64,000 nt of DNA from Anadara kagoshimensis (GCA_021292105.1 CM037874.1:13994615-14058614); one strand, 5' to 3'. Shown: positions 21,421 through 34,404, counted from the first letter of the stretch. The notes: generated from the letters alone by a model not told the origin. Numbers and translations are program-made.

Positions 21421-21547
21421 TTGAGTTGAGTAACGGCGTTTAATATTTTACTCATATTGAGACGTCACAAGCTATAGACAAAGGTACAAAAATTTTGCCT
21501 GTGCCTTGTGCTATGCATTAAACAGTAGGGTTCTATATCGTGTCAAG

Positions 21548-21720
21548 GGGCCTCGTTTAAGTTCAAGTCCGAAAGAACCGTGACTTTCATTTCGTATTAT
21601 TGAGTACTTGGCAAAAGAACAGTCACTGCCCACTTTCAAGTATTTGGTCAGAACAGGTCAGGTGTCGAGCCCACGACCTCCCACGGAGCGAACACTCTAC
21701 CAACTGAGCTACCGCATTGC
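21548..21720 (-). mobile_element. tRNA-derived SINE (minus)
   Basis: The minus strand begins with the tRNA-like head GCGGTAGCTCAGTTGGTAGA, then TCGTGGGCTCGACACC at the B box, and the same body as in 1-175. It is about one kilobase after the phospholipase stop. Confidence 0.75.
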
Positions 21721-22998
21721 ATTGGTTACATAACATATGAGATGTGAAAAAATTATCCATAGAAAAAGCTTGTATTGTTGACGAATGTGTAATAAGTTAT
21801 TTGAGTTCCTTCGTTATTGTAAAGTTGGCCTGAGAAGCTGATTAAAAACCGCCGTGATCGAATATCATTTATGTTACTCATTAAAATGACATCCATGATT
21901 TGCAAGACGTCATTTCAAATATACACAAATATGTCATAAGTCAATTTATGAAGTTTCTGGAGTTTCAAAATCTAAAAATGGCAATTTGTCTCTTGAACTT
22001 GAATGACATTTCACTGAGCTGTGACCTTAACGAAATAGTTTTTCTTTTGTAACTTTACTACCGCCGTATAAGCTTACTATTGGTTGGCCTGATCAGTTAC
22101 ATGGTTATGTTTTTTACGTCATTTACGAGATCAAAATGGGAATTTAATGATGAAACACATTCCAATATAGATTGCCCAAGAAGCGTCCTATTTCGCGTAA
22201 CCTTTATAAAAGTATAAGATTCACCAAAAAGGAGTAACCAAATGCAAGTTAAAACAACTTAAAACTTTGGTTTAAAGTCATTCAATGATTTGTAATCACG
22301 AATGGCGTTCTTAACAAAATTTACGACGTTGCACATTGCTCACAAATTAGATTTAAGTAAGAATTTTTAGAGTTCAAAATTCAATTTAAAAACCCAAACC
22401 TTGCACATTTTATCATATCAGATCAAATGAAAACATTAAAATTTACAACCACTGTTCAGATGAGAATATTGAAATAGGATAAGGAAACGCCCCCATATAC
22501 ATGTACATGTAAATTTTATATAATGTAGTTGCATGAATAAGACATATTTTTCTGCACGAAATTCAGGACGCATGGTATTCATTACCTGAGCAATACCATG
22601 AAATTGTACATGTTTATTTTGTAAACAAAAGACAATTTTTTTTTAATCTGGGATAATTATTTATCAAGAAGGGTCCGAGAGGCGGTCAGTCTGTAGCTAT
22701 GCATAGCTGGAAGACCTCGAAACACAGAAAACACAGAACACAGGTAACATACTCTAGGGATCAGGAGTCGTTGTTCGAAGCTTGATTAGTAAAAAAAATC
22801 AATTTTGCGTAATTTCATAGTTACAGATATAGTGAGAATTTTACGTGAAATGTTGAAAAGGAATTAAAATTCCATCAAACTAAAGAAAACTGTAATAAAA
22901 CTAATGAGTCGATATTGATGAACTGATTTTATTTATGTTTTAAATTTCTGCTGATCATTGATTAAACTAATCAAGCTTTCAACAACGACTGGGTCCTG

Positions 22999-23290
22999 GT
23001 CCCAGTTTCTCAACCATTTTAACTAATATTTTCCTTAACTTAATCTGGTAAATGTGAGATCTGTATATTTTGTCAATTTTCAAGATATTAATGAGTATAA
23101 GGTGTCCTATTGAAGATCAAGCTAAGTCTGTTACATCTGTATTAAAATTTTGTCGAAACGTTTTATTTGTGGTACCGTAACATTTTGTCAATCTTAGTTA
23201 AGGAATAATTGTGAAACTGGCCCCTGTTTTAACAACTATTTCTTCACAAAGATTTTTCTTAACTTACATCTGGTAAATTTTGATGAACTT
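22999..23290. mobile_element. Diverged MITE of the GGCCCCGGTTTC family plus a partial third copy
   Basis: It runs from TGGTCCCAGTTTCTCAACCA to TAATTGTGAAACTGGCCCC, with the inner TTTTCCTTAACTTAATCTGG block. A further left end (CCCCTGTTTTAACAACTATT, TTTTTCTTAACTTACATCTG) starts at the junction, so two copies adjoin. Confidence 0.65.
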
Positions 23291-25609
23291 TATCGTATTA
23301 CAAATAAAAAAAGAACACTTAAAACAGGTAGTTTCGTATGTAGTATATAATGGTAACAGCTCAGAGAAGGAAAAATGTTGATAAGACATTTTCGGGTTTT
23401 TTTCATTGCGCACCAAATCCGCGCAACCAGGGGAGACTACTCTATTAACGTTATTGTTTGTGTAAGTGGTGCGACATTTGAAATGAAGGGATATACAAAC
23501 GACCGTAACAACTGTAAACATCCGGGTTTCTTTTAATCGGTATTCGGCAATATAAATCGTAAAATTAGTGATCAAAAATGACTTATAGATGAAGAGAGCG
23601 GTTTATTAAAGTATCGGAGAAGAAAAGGCGAGAAGTATGTTCTGCCCGCACGATTCAAATAAACAAATCTGGTCTAACTATTGTCGAACCTGACCGTACT
23701 TCTCAACCACTTGCTTCGAAAAATTATTAAATGGTGTCTATTACAGTAAACATAAACAAATGGAAACCATACAACGGTGAATTGTCCAAATTTCATCACA
23801 ACGTTGCAGCACTAGGTTCTATCTATCTTGTGTAATCCAAAACGAAAAACGGTACGGCCTATAATCCGAGTATTACCAGCACAGATGCACAAAATGTAAA
23901 CTTACCATGGTATAGAGTTTTCTCTCTTTGACCATATCACAAAGTAATGGAAATTCATGTAAGTTCCAAGAGATATTAGAATGTTGTCATGGTTGAACAA
24001 AACTGTTATATTTTGTTCTTTTCATTAAATTTTTTAAAATCCTATAGATTCGCAGATATTTTTTACGATAATTAGGAATCTATTTTTAATATCCAGATTA
24101 TAAAACAAAGATTATTATTGTAAATTATATGTAAAAATATACTTTGTTTTGCTTTGTTTTGTGTATTATTTTGAATCTGATGCTAATATTTGAATTCACT
24201 AAAGAGAGAAAATCTTTTGGGGATTGTTTTTTTCATTTTTTTCAATGGAAAATTTGAAAAAATCATGGGGGTAGGGATAATTTTTTATTTTTAAATCCTA
24301 AAATATCCTGGTGACCTATCAATTTTTCTTTGTTTTTGTGAAGTATATAGTCTAGTTAAACTTTTGGCAGATTTTGATAAGATTTCGAATGGTAGATTTT
24401 TTTTGTACATGAAAATGTATGGAATTTTTGTGAAAAAGGCGGTAAAATGAGCACTTTCTCCAATGTATTTTTTACCAATTATTTTAATAAATGTGTATTG
24501 AACTGCCAACTTTGACATTTTTTAACATGTTAAATATGGGTATGATGTATTTTTGCTGTTTATAACATTAAATGAATTTCTTGAGTTTGTTTGAGGTTGA
24601 TTTTTCAAATTATACCGATTTTTGGGTAAAAATGCAAAATCCGATGAAATACTGCATATATTGAACAAGAGTTGTTGAAAAAGTAAATGCGGTGACCTAC
24701 CATTATTTTTGCATATTTTTGTTAACATGTTCATATAGAACAAACAGTGAAAAAATTAGCTTGTTTTGAATGGTGGTTCTATTTCATAGCATATGCCTTT
24801 AAAATTTGCTATTACTTTTTTTTGTTCAGTCATCAATGCAATTTGGCAGCGGTTTTCAGTATTATAATATCGAAGTGGTATTTAAAACATTTATTTATTT
24901 ATTTAAGAAAGAGATTCCGAAACAGTTACGCTTTCGTAAAAACAAGACTATAATAATAATATTGCTAGATGAACTTGTGTCTCTGGATGAAAAGCATAAT
25001 TTTCAATTACATTTTTACTTTTTAAGTAATAATCAACATATATCATTTTTAACCAAACTTTGTTTTAATTTATAGCACATTTGTATTTGAAATTTTTCAA
25101 AGAAAAGAAAGTCAAACAAATTAAAATTTGTCAAAAAAACCTAAATACATGTGCATGTAATTAATTTCTCCGTGTAACTTTAACTTAATTTCTTACTTTT
25201 CTATGCGATCTATAAAAATGTTCATACATATTAAATCAAACTTCAGTACAATGTATTTCTTTTTTTTCAGAAAAAAAGTTAAAGATCTAAACTTGACCTG
25301 GATTTCAGGACTCGGAAACCGTTATTTTCAAGATAAAGCATTTCCTAAACATGCCCTGGTTTGAAAAATAGGATTACGAGTTTGACACAAATCCGACTCC
25401 TTATTCATTTTTACTGTTATAATCTCCTTAAAACCGCCATTCTTATTCCCATTGTCATTGACGGACTATTACATAACTCTCAGCGATTAAAGTTAATGAA
25501 ACCGTTTGAAATGCGGTTAATGGATAGTTGGCTTTTATAATACGGTGACACAAAAGCGATAGAAAAATAATTCACATTACGTGCGACCGTAATACTTTAA
25601 CATGGTTAC

Positions 25610-25960
25610 AAACCATTTCTTTTTTTCAAAATAGACTTCATTTTTGTCTAGATTACGGGGATACAAAGGTAACTCTTTGGCTACATAGAGTTACATTGGG
25701 TTACAGATAATTTTTTCAAATTTTCAAAAATCTGCCAGGTTATAACAGTTACAATGATAATATAGAAGTAAATCGGAACTTTTTCAAAACCGACATCATG
25801 TTTTTGCCTGGTTACGGGTTTACAAAGGTAACCGTTTTTTGGCTACACAGAGTTACATTGGGTTACAGATATTTTTTTCAATTTTCAATAGTCGGTCAGA
25901 CTACACCGTTAAATTGGTTAGAACAGCTACAAAATTAGCATTTTAAGAAAATCGGACCTT
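25610..25960. repeat. Tandem duplication, 162-base period
   Basis: GAGTTACATTGGGTTACAGA occurs at 25688 and 25850, and ACAAAGGTAAC, TTACGGG and AATCGGA-like blocks repeat at the same spacing. Two units plus a partial third. Confidence 0.75.
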
Positions 25961-26406
25961 TTTAAAAACCACGTTGCATAAAAATATATTCCATGTCACT
26001 TCTGCGCCACCGTCACGATTATAAAGTCCACATTCATCAACTATAATAAAATGTTTGAGAACAAGTGTATAAATAACCGGTTTTGTTACGTCTTTAAGTC
26101 TATGTTTGTCTAAAATCTGTAAAACCAAAACTTCTTTCAATCCAAAACGTTTCATGTCTCACATTCATACATATTCAAATGTATAACAATGGAAAGTCGG
26201 TAACCGAGAAAACTTATATCAATAAAAATTGAAAAGTAAATAGATTTGAAAGTAGACTTTTTTAAATTGACCAATATTGAATTGTGTTATTGTTGAAACA
26301 AATAACTGGTCAAGAGATCAATTTGCTAAAAAAAATCCATAGTATTCTTCAACAGTCGATTAAGACTATGTAGTACCCCGGAGTTACCCTATAATGTCCA
26401 GTTTAA

Positions 26407-26862
26407 CATAGTTTTACCACTCACTACGGTAGCTCAGTACGGCGCCCCTTTGGTGACACGAGGAAATATACTTCAAAATCGTAAGCACAAAAAAATATAT
26501 TTCCTCGTGTCACCAAATAGGCTCCGTAGCTCAGTTAACGTTGGTTGTGTTTTCTCTGTATGTGGGAGGTTGGGATTATAATTATCCTGGTCGGGTCTGA
26601 CCCAAACTTAAAATTAGGTAGTGGCAGTTCTTTCTTCAAGCACTCAGCATTTAGAAATAAAAATTACGAGGTCCTTCGGAAGAGACCTAAAAAATCGATG
26701 TACCGCGTCGCAATAAACGCTGTACACACGCTAGAGCAATGCCCTGTGTGCACTGAAAACAGAAAAGTTCTTGTCTCTTCACAAATAGCAGATGACCTTT
26801 TTAGATATAATTGCAATATTCTTGACTGGGACGTTAAACCCCGATTCAATCAATCAATGACG
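26407..26862 (+). mobile_element. Full-length tRNA-SINE carrying a hairpin insertion in its head
   Basis: The head (GTAGCTCAGTTAACG) and body run to the tail CTTGACTGGGACGTTAAACC and a TCAATCAATCAAT end. The first head block, TACGGTAGCTCAGTAC, appears a second time as CCGTAGCTCAGTT at 26523 after the inverted-repeat insertion at 26440-26520. Confidence 0.75.
26440..26520. mobile_element. Hairpin element inserted in a SINE
   Basis: CCTTTGGTGACACGAGGAAA and its reverse complement TTTCCTCGTGTCACCAAATAGG flank about 30 bases. It is a small foldback element. Confidence 0.75.
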
Positions 26863-27194
26863 TTCAGTTTAAACCACTTTTGACTGAATTCATTCAATGG
26901 TAGCATATGATCATTACATGATGCCAGTGCAATTTTGGTAAGTACGTGTAACGGGTGGTAGATAGATGTAATTTTACTCGCGTGTACTTTGTATACATAA
27001 GTAGCGCAATGAAAATTTTTAAGCGATTGACAATTGTCACCTTGAACATACCACAACAAAACGCAGATTAAGAATGAAAGAACAATTCAATTAAGTTCAC
27101 AAAACCAACACATAAAATCCCAAGGAATTAAAATAAAACGTTGCTCAGTTCTCACGGTGACTGGATGTTGGCAAAATGATGGTCATGGCGGGAT

Positions 27195-27197
<3 letters not shown>

Positions 27198-27250
<53 letters not shown>
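27198..27250. repeat. (GT)n microsatellite
   Basis: About 26 uninterrupted GT units. Confidence 0.95.
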
Positions 27251-27252
<2 letters not shown>

Positions 27253-27504
27253 CGAAATGTAATACAATATCAGACAAACGCCGTTTTTATTTGTGTGAGA
27301 AACGGGTGTGACTGAGGTAATTTTTCATCAGTTACAGCACACTGTTTGAACTTTAGACTTATAAAGTCATTTCAATACTCCCCCTTTATTTATTAATATT
27401 AAAAAGTGCTGCAATAATAAAATGCGTGAGGAAAATAAAAAAAAATTCAATATATTAATCCTGACACACAGCGCTACAATAAATATAAGGTGTACGGTTA
27501 ACAT

Positions 27505-27725
27505 ATAGTACAGACCTGTCGAAAGTTTAACACTGGCCTAAACGAAACGAAGTGAAGCTTGGCTATCGAGATCGAGTAGTCGAAATATGGATAGCTTGTG
27601 GCCGAAAAGCTACTTGGAGATAGATAACAGCTGCCGAAATATAGCTAACGAGGGGCCAAGATGAGCTGTCATGTTGGCACTAATTTGATAGCTTAGTGTT
27701 AAACTTTCGACAGACCTGTACTGTA
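27505..27725. mobile_element. Complete CAGTACAGG-family inverted-repeat element
   Basis: The left ATAGTACAGACCTGTCGAAA and right TTTCGACAGACCTGTACTGT are inverted copies about 220 bases apart. This is the cleanest copy in the window. The interior has CCGAAAAGCTACTTGGAG and CAGCTGCCGAAATATAG. No coding content. Confidence 0.8.
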
Positions 27726-29750
27726 AATTCTATTAAAAACGAAGGGAAAAATAGTTATATTTTGATTATAAATTTTGACATTCAGTCATACATAAACATC
27801 GTGAATATGAAATAAAGAATTTATATATCCTACTAGATATTAATTTAATCTTAGCTGTCAGAAACACTTAATTTTGCTCATCCATAATATTCAGATTTAA
27901 TGCAAATTCCATGGATTATAAACAGTAGGTAAATTGGACTCCATGCTCGTCTAAAAACTTTTTTTTCACATTTACACAAAATCTTTAAACCTAATAATAA
28001 GCTTATTAAGCGTAACATAGTCTTTCATATGATCTATAAAGGCATTGAAAAGTAGGTCGTGCTTTCTTAACACGGTGTTATGATTTAGTATTTATAAGTG
28101 TGATAAATCTTTAAGGGTATGGCGATTTCTTACTGGACATGTGTGACAAAATGAGTAAAAACATTGAAATGCAAGTTTTCGTGTGAAAGGATTTTTTCGG
28201 AACTCTTAGCTGCTGAGATGACTTTTTAAGTAAGTATCATAATTATAATTAGCAAAACTCAATTATGAGCGGTTATCAATTGTTTCTGTTTTTGATATAA
28301 AGAGGAAATGGAAAACGAGAACGTGACCAAATTCAAACAGAAATTTGAAATTAAAAAAAAATTAAGCGCGATTTCTTCTTTATGCAATTGCAAGACATAG
28401 GTAAATCATATGGAAAGAGTTCCGTTTCATACACGCATAGTGCCTTATTGAATTGGTTTGGGGTTGGCAGTTGACAATAATGGTTGTGTGTTTTACATGA
28501 TGTTGTACAGTTGTTCATGAGACAGGTTTAAATAAGCTTGCGCTTGTTCCGGTTTGTTTTGTATTGCACTTTGATATTTAATGATAAATAAATATTGTCT
28601 GTATGTACTCTCCACTAAAATTTGAATTTTGTCTGAATAAGCAAAGAAATGACGAAACCAAGTCATGTTGAACATTTCTGTGAAACTATATTTTTAAATT
28701 ACAAAAATATGAATAAATGGGAAGGACTGGGGTGGGCTGGTGTGGCTGGAGTATAGTGAGGTACAAAATGAAATCCGTATCAACTCTTTACATGGTGTTT
28801 TACAAACTATTTGTAATGCTTTTTTGTATGTCTTTCTTAATTGTTTGAAATAGAGTAAATTACAAATATGAAATATGACATAGTTTCTTTTTTCTTTTTC
28901 TTCTCCTTTTTTAAAATTTTTATTGACATTTTATTGTTCACAGATGAATGTGTCAAGTAGAACGAACTTTTATTTGATGCTGATTACTGTAATAAACTTT
29001 GTAATAAACTTCATTCTGGAATTTCATTTTAAAGATTTTAATTACCATTAAAAGTTTTTGTCGATAATTCTAAATACCCTGCACACTTAATTTCACTTCT
29101 TTAAAAAGATTTTATGGGCATTTCAAATTCCAAAATTTATGAAGTAGGTGTTTCTTTTATTATCACTTACATTTTTATTTTTTATTTTTTGCGAATAGCA
29201 TTCACTTAAATACGGTTATTTAGGTGTGGCGCTTTGATCAACACTCTTGCATATCCGGGTTCGCTTCCTGGCACCATGGGGTCGTCTGCTTAAACATGCA
29301 ATTTTTTTCAAAGGCTTCAAATTAGTTTGAATGAATTGATTTAATTAACTTTATTAACTTAAGCCCACAGGAGATTGTCCATGAGATAAATGTATACAAA
29401 AAATCAAAGGTTCCAGGGTTCTTCAAAACCAAGCTAAGGTCTCGCAAACATTTGGATTAACAATTAACAATAATTAACCATGCCAAACCTGTTTCTAAAT
29501 CGCTGAAATAAGGGATTGCGTAACTTATTGTATAGCTATTATCCCATGAAAACAGGCAGTGCAGAAAGTACGTTACCCTTAAACTAAATAAAACATAGTG
29601 CATTACCCTTCAACTAAATAAAAAATATAATGTCGTTGTTAACAAGTTATGTGTGGTACATTAATATGAAGAATCAAATAGAAATTGTAATGGTCGTGGA
29701 AATGTTCTAAATTTTATTTATTTATTTTTTTTTTCAAAATTACAACACTT
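27726..29750. other. Intergenic DNA without a supported gene
   Basis: AT-rich sequence with a possible tRNA-like B box (GGGTTCGCTTCCTGG) near 29260. I see no gene. Confidence 0.5.
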
Positions 29751-29754
29751 CATG

Positions 29755-29780
29755 AGAGAGAGAGAGAGAGAGAGAGAGAG
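29755..29780. repeat. (GA)n microsatellite
   Basis: About 12 GA units. Confidence 0.9.
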
Positions 29781-29914
29781 CATTACCTTTCATTTTAGTT
29801 TAATATTGAATAGTGTTGCTTACCTTTCATTTTCAATTAATATTGTTGACAATAAATTAGATATTGTTTCCCATCTTCGGTTTTTCATGTTGCCAAAGAC
29901 TTGAGTTTCAAATT

Positions 29915-29917
<3 letters not shown>

Positions 29918-30000
<83 letters not shown>
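29918..30000. repeat. Compound (CT)n(CA)n microsatellite
   Basis: About 20 CT units are followed by about 20 CA units, ending directly where retrotransposon sequence begins. Open frames through it on either strand are simple-repeat artefacts. Confidence 0.95.
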
Positions 30001-30003
<3 letters not shown>

Positions 30004-31988
30004 TGCAATGTGCTACTTTTGATTTTTGTATAAAATATTCCACACGACAAAACAATATCGTGAAAACTGGTAGAATACCACTGGAATGGAAAAACAATAT
30101 CATCGTCCCTATACACAAAGGAAACGGTAAATCAACAACCGATCCAAATAATTACAGACCTATCTCGTTACTACCGACTATTTTCAAACTATTTGAAAAA
30201 ATTATTTATGAAAGACTCACAAAGTATAACGTCATAAACCAACGCTTTCCAAACGTCCAGCAACAGGGGTTTCAAAGGAATTTGAGTTGTTCAACAGCAT
30301 CTTTTAACTTGCAAGAAGCTATTCTTTATAACATTGAACAGGGTAGCAAAGTTTACGCTGCTTTCCTTGACAGCCAGAAAGCATTTGATACCGTATGGCG
30401 CAATGGTGTCTTATACAAGTTAGATCAATTAGGCATAAAGAATAAGCTTTGGCATATTATAGATGACTGCCACACAAACACCAGAGGTTGTGTTGTCTTT
30501 GGTAACAACCATTCAGATTGGTTCCCCGTGGAGCAAGGCATCAGACAAGGTGGCGTCTTATCTACCCTACTGTATTGTGTCTTCATTAATGATTTATTGA
30601 ACATACTTGAAAATCATTCAACTTCTATATGCATAGGTAATATAAAAGCTGGTAATACAGCCTTTGCAGATGATATTACCTGCTTAAGTATCTCCCCAAA
30701 AGGTCTTCAGTCTATGCTTGATGCTTGTTATCATTATGCTTGTCAGTGGAGATTTAAATTCAATCCTAACAAGTCTGTAGTGATGATATTTAACAAGAGG
30801 CACAACTCTCATCAACATGGAGAAGCGAAATTCAGTATCGGCGGAAATGAGATCAACAGTGTTAATCAAACGGATCATCTTGGTATTAAGTTGGACTCTA
30901 AATTTCAATCTATAGAGCGGACTCTAGACAGATGTAAAAGAGGCCGTAATTCATTTTTTGCATTAAATGGAATCGGGACATCCAAACTAAACCCAGTAAC
31001 AACGATAAACCTTTACAAAAAAGTTGTCATACCAACGGTCTTATACGGTTGTGATGTCTGGTATAATCTGAAAACTGCTGACTATAATGCACTAAACAAG
31101 CTACAACACTTCATAGTCAAATACATCCAAAGACTGAATCCAAGAACTCGATCTGACATTGCAGAAAGTATGTGTGGACTGTACCCCTTAACAGCCGAAG
31201 TTCAAAAGCGAAAATTACTCTTTTTAGGAAAGTTATGCTCAATGAACAATATGTGTCTAACAAAGCAAATATTTAAGAGAAGATTATTTGAACATTTTCT
31301 ATGCCAGAAATCGAGCACGGGTTTTATCCCAGAAATCTGCGATATACTGCATCAGTACCAACTACAACACTATTTACAGAACTACATTAATTATGGCCTC
31401 TTTCCAACAGTTAATGAATGGAAGATTATAGTCAGCAAAACCGTCAAAACCGTGCAGTTTAACGCTTGGTTACAAAGAACAATTATTCACCCGGATTTCA
31501 ATAGATTCTTGTGTCTTCATAACACCAACAGATCACCAGCTCTTGCATGGACAATCGCCAAGTGTAACAATGAACTAGAACTTTGCTACTTTATTATACA
31601 ATTATGGGCAAATCCGTTTCAATCTAATACAACACGTTACTGCAACGCATGTTTTTCTGACATCACTGAAGAATCCATTCAGCATGCGGTGTGCACATGC
31701 CCTGCGACGGACCGACACAGAACCGCATTTCTTAATTCCGTGTACATGTTTGACAAAGACTTACACAGTTACATTATCAATTTACAAACAAGCAGCAAAG
31801 AAAATGTTGTCTGTTTTCTCCTATCGGGAAGATACCAACACGCTGATGCCGAATACACCCGAAATTGGACATTATCGGTCTTTAGATTTATAAGACATTG
31901 TATTGTTGCATGTAGTATCAAGCACCAACCATAGACTGAAGACTTCCGATATCCCACCCCAATAGTAAAAGTCCATTAATACTGGACT

Positions 31989-32028
<40 letters not shown>

Positions 32029-32157
32029 CATATATGGTGAACTTGTGTTATTATGTATAATATATAGTGTACATATGTTTATCTGTTAAAATTATGTTGC
32101 TTTTTTCATACATTGTATCTCTAATATAGAGGAAATAAATAAATGATGATGATGATC
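30001..32157 (+). mobile_element. 5'-truncated non-LTR retrotransposon with an open reverse-transcriptase frame
   Basis: An uninterrupted frame of about 640 codons (about 30003-31934) encodes a LINE reverse transcriptase. Visible blocks: WKNNIIVPIHKG and NNYRPISLLPTIFKLFEKII (motif 1-2 region), FLDSQKAFDTVW (motif A), EQGIRQGGVLSTLLYCVFIN (motif B) and TAFADDITCLS (motif C with the catalytic Asp pair), then a thumb and a C-terminal Cys-His segment CNACFSD...HAVCTCPA. The endonuclease and any ORF1 are missing; the element begins abruptly at a microsatellite. The 3' UTR has a (TA)n run and ends in (TGA)n. The intact frame suggests recent insertion. It belongs to the Jockey/CR1/I type broadly; the clade is not fixed. 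Confidence 0.88.
31993..32022. repeat. (TA)n microsatellite
   Basis: About 15 AT units within the retrotransposon 3' UTR. Confidence 0.9.
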
Positions 32158-32439
32158 TAAATCATTTACCGACATTACACATACATGTTGCGTAATAAGA
32201 TTTAAGATACAAGGGTATGTCGTCAATAGTATTATTAAATAGTTTTTGTCAAACTGATGTACTAGTAAATCTTCGGTTAGAAACCTGTCTTGTAAAGCGA
32301 GAATTTTGTTGGTTCGCCTACAAAAGCACTAAAATAATTTTGTTATAATATTAAAAGTTATAAATAAAATGTTAATATTGAATATAGTTTTTATTAAAAT
32401 TAAAACTATATTAAAAATATGCAGGTATATAACATATAA

Positions 32440-32615
32440 TCAAAAACAAACATACTGATCCATGTCCGAATCACAATCCAAAAGCAAAGCAAAAACCCTG
32501 GAACTGACACCTTAGGCTAGACACACGAACTTCCACCAGGGAAGTGAGGCTGGGTGCTCCGGAAGGGCAAGCACCTACTGTTTAGCTAGCGACACCCATC
32601 ACATGTCAAAATTGT
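32440..32615 (-). mobile_element. Penelope-like 3' end (minus)
   Basis: The minus strand reads TAGCTAAACAGTAGGTGCTT, CTCCGGAGC-like, GTGGAAGTTCGTGTG, TTTGCTTTGCTTTTGGATTG and GGACATGGATCAGTATGTTT. It shares these with other copies at the 3' end only. Confidence 0.7.
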
Positions 32616-32619
32616 TTGA

Positions 32620-32860
32620 AAGAAACATGGAACTACACATGCTATACGCCATTTTTGAAAAAGTACCATTCAGTACATTAAAAGTGGTATATGACAATAC
32701 ATATGTATTATCATTGTCGTGAAACGTTAAAGATACCTCCCTGAGTGCACTGCAAAAGGTAAAAAATTCTGCCACTTCACATATTGCTGGTGACATCTCG
32801 GTATAAATAAAAAATATTCTTGACTGAGACATAAAATCCTAATCACTTAATTAGCCTGAT
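32620..32860 (-). mobile_element. SINE 3' portion (minus)
   Basis: The minus strand ends in TCTTTATT...TTGACTGAGACATAAAATCC, a diverged form of the CTTGACTGGGACGTTAAACC tail. Confidence 0.5.
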
Positions 32861-33303
32861 ACCACTCGTTGACCAGAAAGATGTCCGAAATTGTTTGGTC
32901 CTACTCTAATTTAAAATATCGGAAATAAAAAGAATGATATAATAAAGAGACTATTGTTCACCGGTTATGATGATTATGTGAAACTTAAGAGTACTAATAT
33001 GATAACCGCTAGGTTCAATTTCAGGTTACCTCAATGTTTCACCCCTGGCTAATTACAACAAAATGCGTTTTCATATAAACCATAAGTGTGGAAAGAACCA
33101 GTTTGTTTTTATTTTATCAATGGGGCGTTCTAGTTTATCAAATACGTGTACTTGAACTATACAATACGTTTGTTTGGCCACCTTTGTATGTTTGAATAGA
33201 CTATGTTAAGCAGTTTAATGTTTAACTGAACGCTTTCTGGATTTAGTTTATTTACAAATTATTTGTGTTTATTCAGCATTTTTATTTTACAATGCTGGTG
33301 TAG

Positions 33304-33430
33304 ACAATTACAAATAAACCGATCCATGTTGAAATCACAAAAGCAAAGTTAAAACTTCGAAAACTGGCAAATTAAGTTAAAAACTTTCACTGGGGAAATA
33401 AGGCCGGTTGCTCCGGAATTGTAAAACCTC
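33304..33430 (-). mobile_element. Penelope-like 3' end (minus)
   Basis: Diverged terminal blocks on the minus strand, including CACTGGGGAAATAAGG-like and TTTGCTTTTGTGATTT. It faces a plus-strand copy 85 bases away. Confidence 0.5.
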
Positions 33431-33514
33431 CAATATAATTATGATAATACTATTTTTGGATAATTTAATTATATAAATTCAGAAAGAAGTCTCAATTTTT
33501 GTTTCAAACGTGGC

Positions 33515-33700
33515 GATTGTAATTAGCTAAACAGGACGTGCTTACCCTTCCGAAGCACCCAGTCTCACCTCCCTGGTGAAAGGACACGTGTTTAATCCAA
33601 TTTGTCAGTTTCAAAGTTTTTACTTTGTTTTAAGATTGTGATTTTAACATGGATTTTTTATATATAATTGTATATCTAGATCTATTTTATTGTCGCAAAC
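33515..33700 (+). mobile_element. Penelope-like 3' end (plus)
   Basis: TAGCTAAACAGGACGTGCTT, CCCTTCCGAAGCACCC, CACCTCCCTGGTGAAAGG and TTTTTACTTTGTTTTAAGAT are present. It is inverted relative to the preceding copy. Confidence 0.65.
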
Positions 33701-34404
33701 TTAATATTCATTGAAGAACAGAAGAAATTGGAACGTTTGCATCCGTTTTCAGCTTTATACGATTTACAGAAAAATCAAAATAGTTAAATATTAGATCTAT
33801 TAAGCTTCATTAAGTTAGGAATCACGGGTGATAAATTATCATTTAATACTGTCATAGTGATATGTCTAGTTATTACGTTTCGTGTTAAACAATATAAGAA
33901 TCGAAGTATTTATGTATATTTCATTATTTAAAAATGTTAATATCATTAACATTCAGACCCTAACGGACAATACCTGTGTTAGGTATGACATGGATGATAT
34001 GTTTATAGGTCAGTTTTAGATTTCTCAAATTTTCAAAATTTGACTTTTTTCTTCTTTGAAGACAAAATAGACCCTTGTGGCCAAAATATGAAAATTCATC
34101 TACATATATACAGATGACTTCACTGACATTAAAAGTCTTATTGAAAAGTGATCCTTGTGGATTATATCTTCTTATAGTGCAAAGCGTAACACATACACCA
34201 TAAATAATTTATATAATATTTAAGGTATTTAAAAAGAAAACAAGCCCTTGATACCTGCTCAGCGTTCTATTATATTTATAAAATATACTCTTTATGAATA
34301 ATTTTACAGTTGACCTATTACTTTTATTTTTTAAACATTTTTAATAAGATGTGTATTCATGCAGTGTTAACACGATGAAGTACATGTACTTATGTTCTTC
34401 AACA

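Larger units (their letters stand above)
21721..26406. other. Intergenic DNA, mostly without recognisable genes
   Basis: AT-rich sequence with MITE copies at 22999-23290 and a tandem duplication near 25.6 kb. Short open frames on both strands show no domain, signal or splice pattern I can support. Confidence 0.6.

Noticed and set aside
26545..26883. 112-codon plus-strand frame
   Set aside because: It lies wholly in a SINE body that recurs elsewhere in the window.
29901..30000. N-terminal start of the long reverse-transcriptase frame
   Set aside because: The first 30 or so codons are microsatellite. The true element begins after it, so the ATG at 29901 is not a real start.
29820..30118. Minus-strand open frames with runs of CV and RE repeats
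   Set aside because: They read straight through the (CT)n(CA)n microsatellite and carry no domain; they are simple-repeat artefacts.
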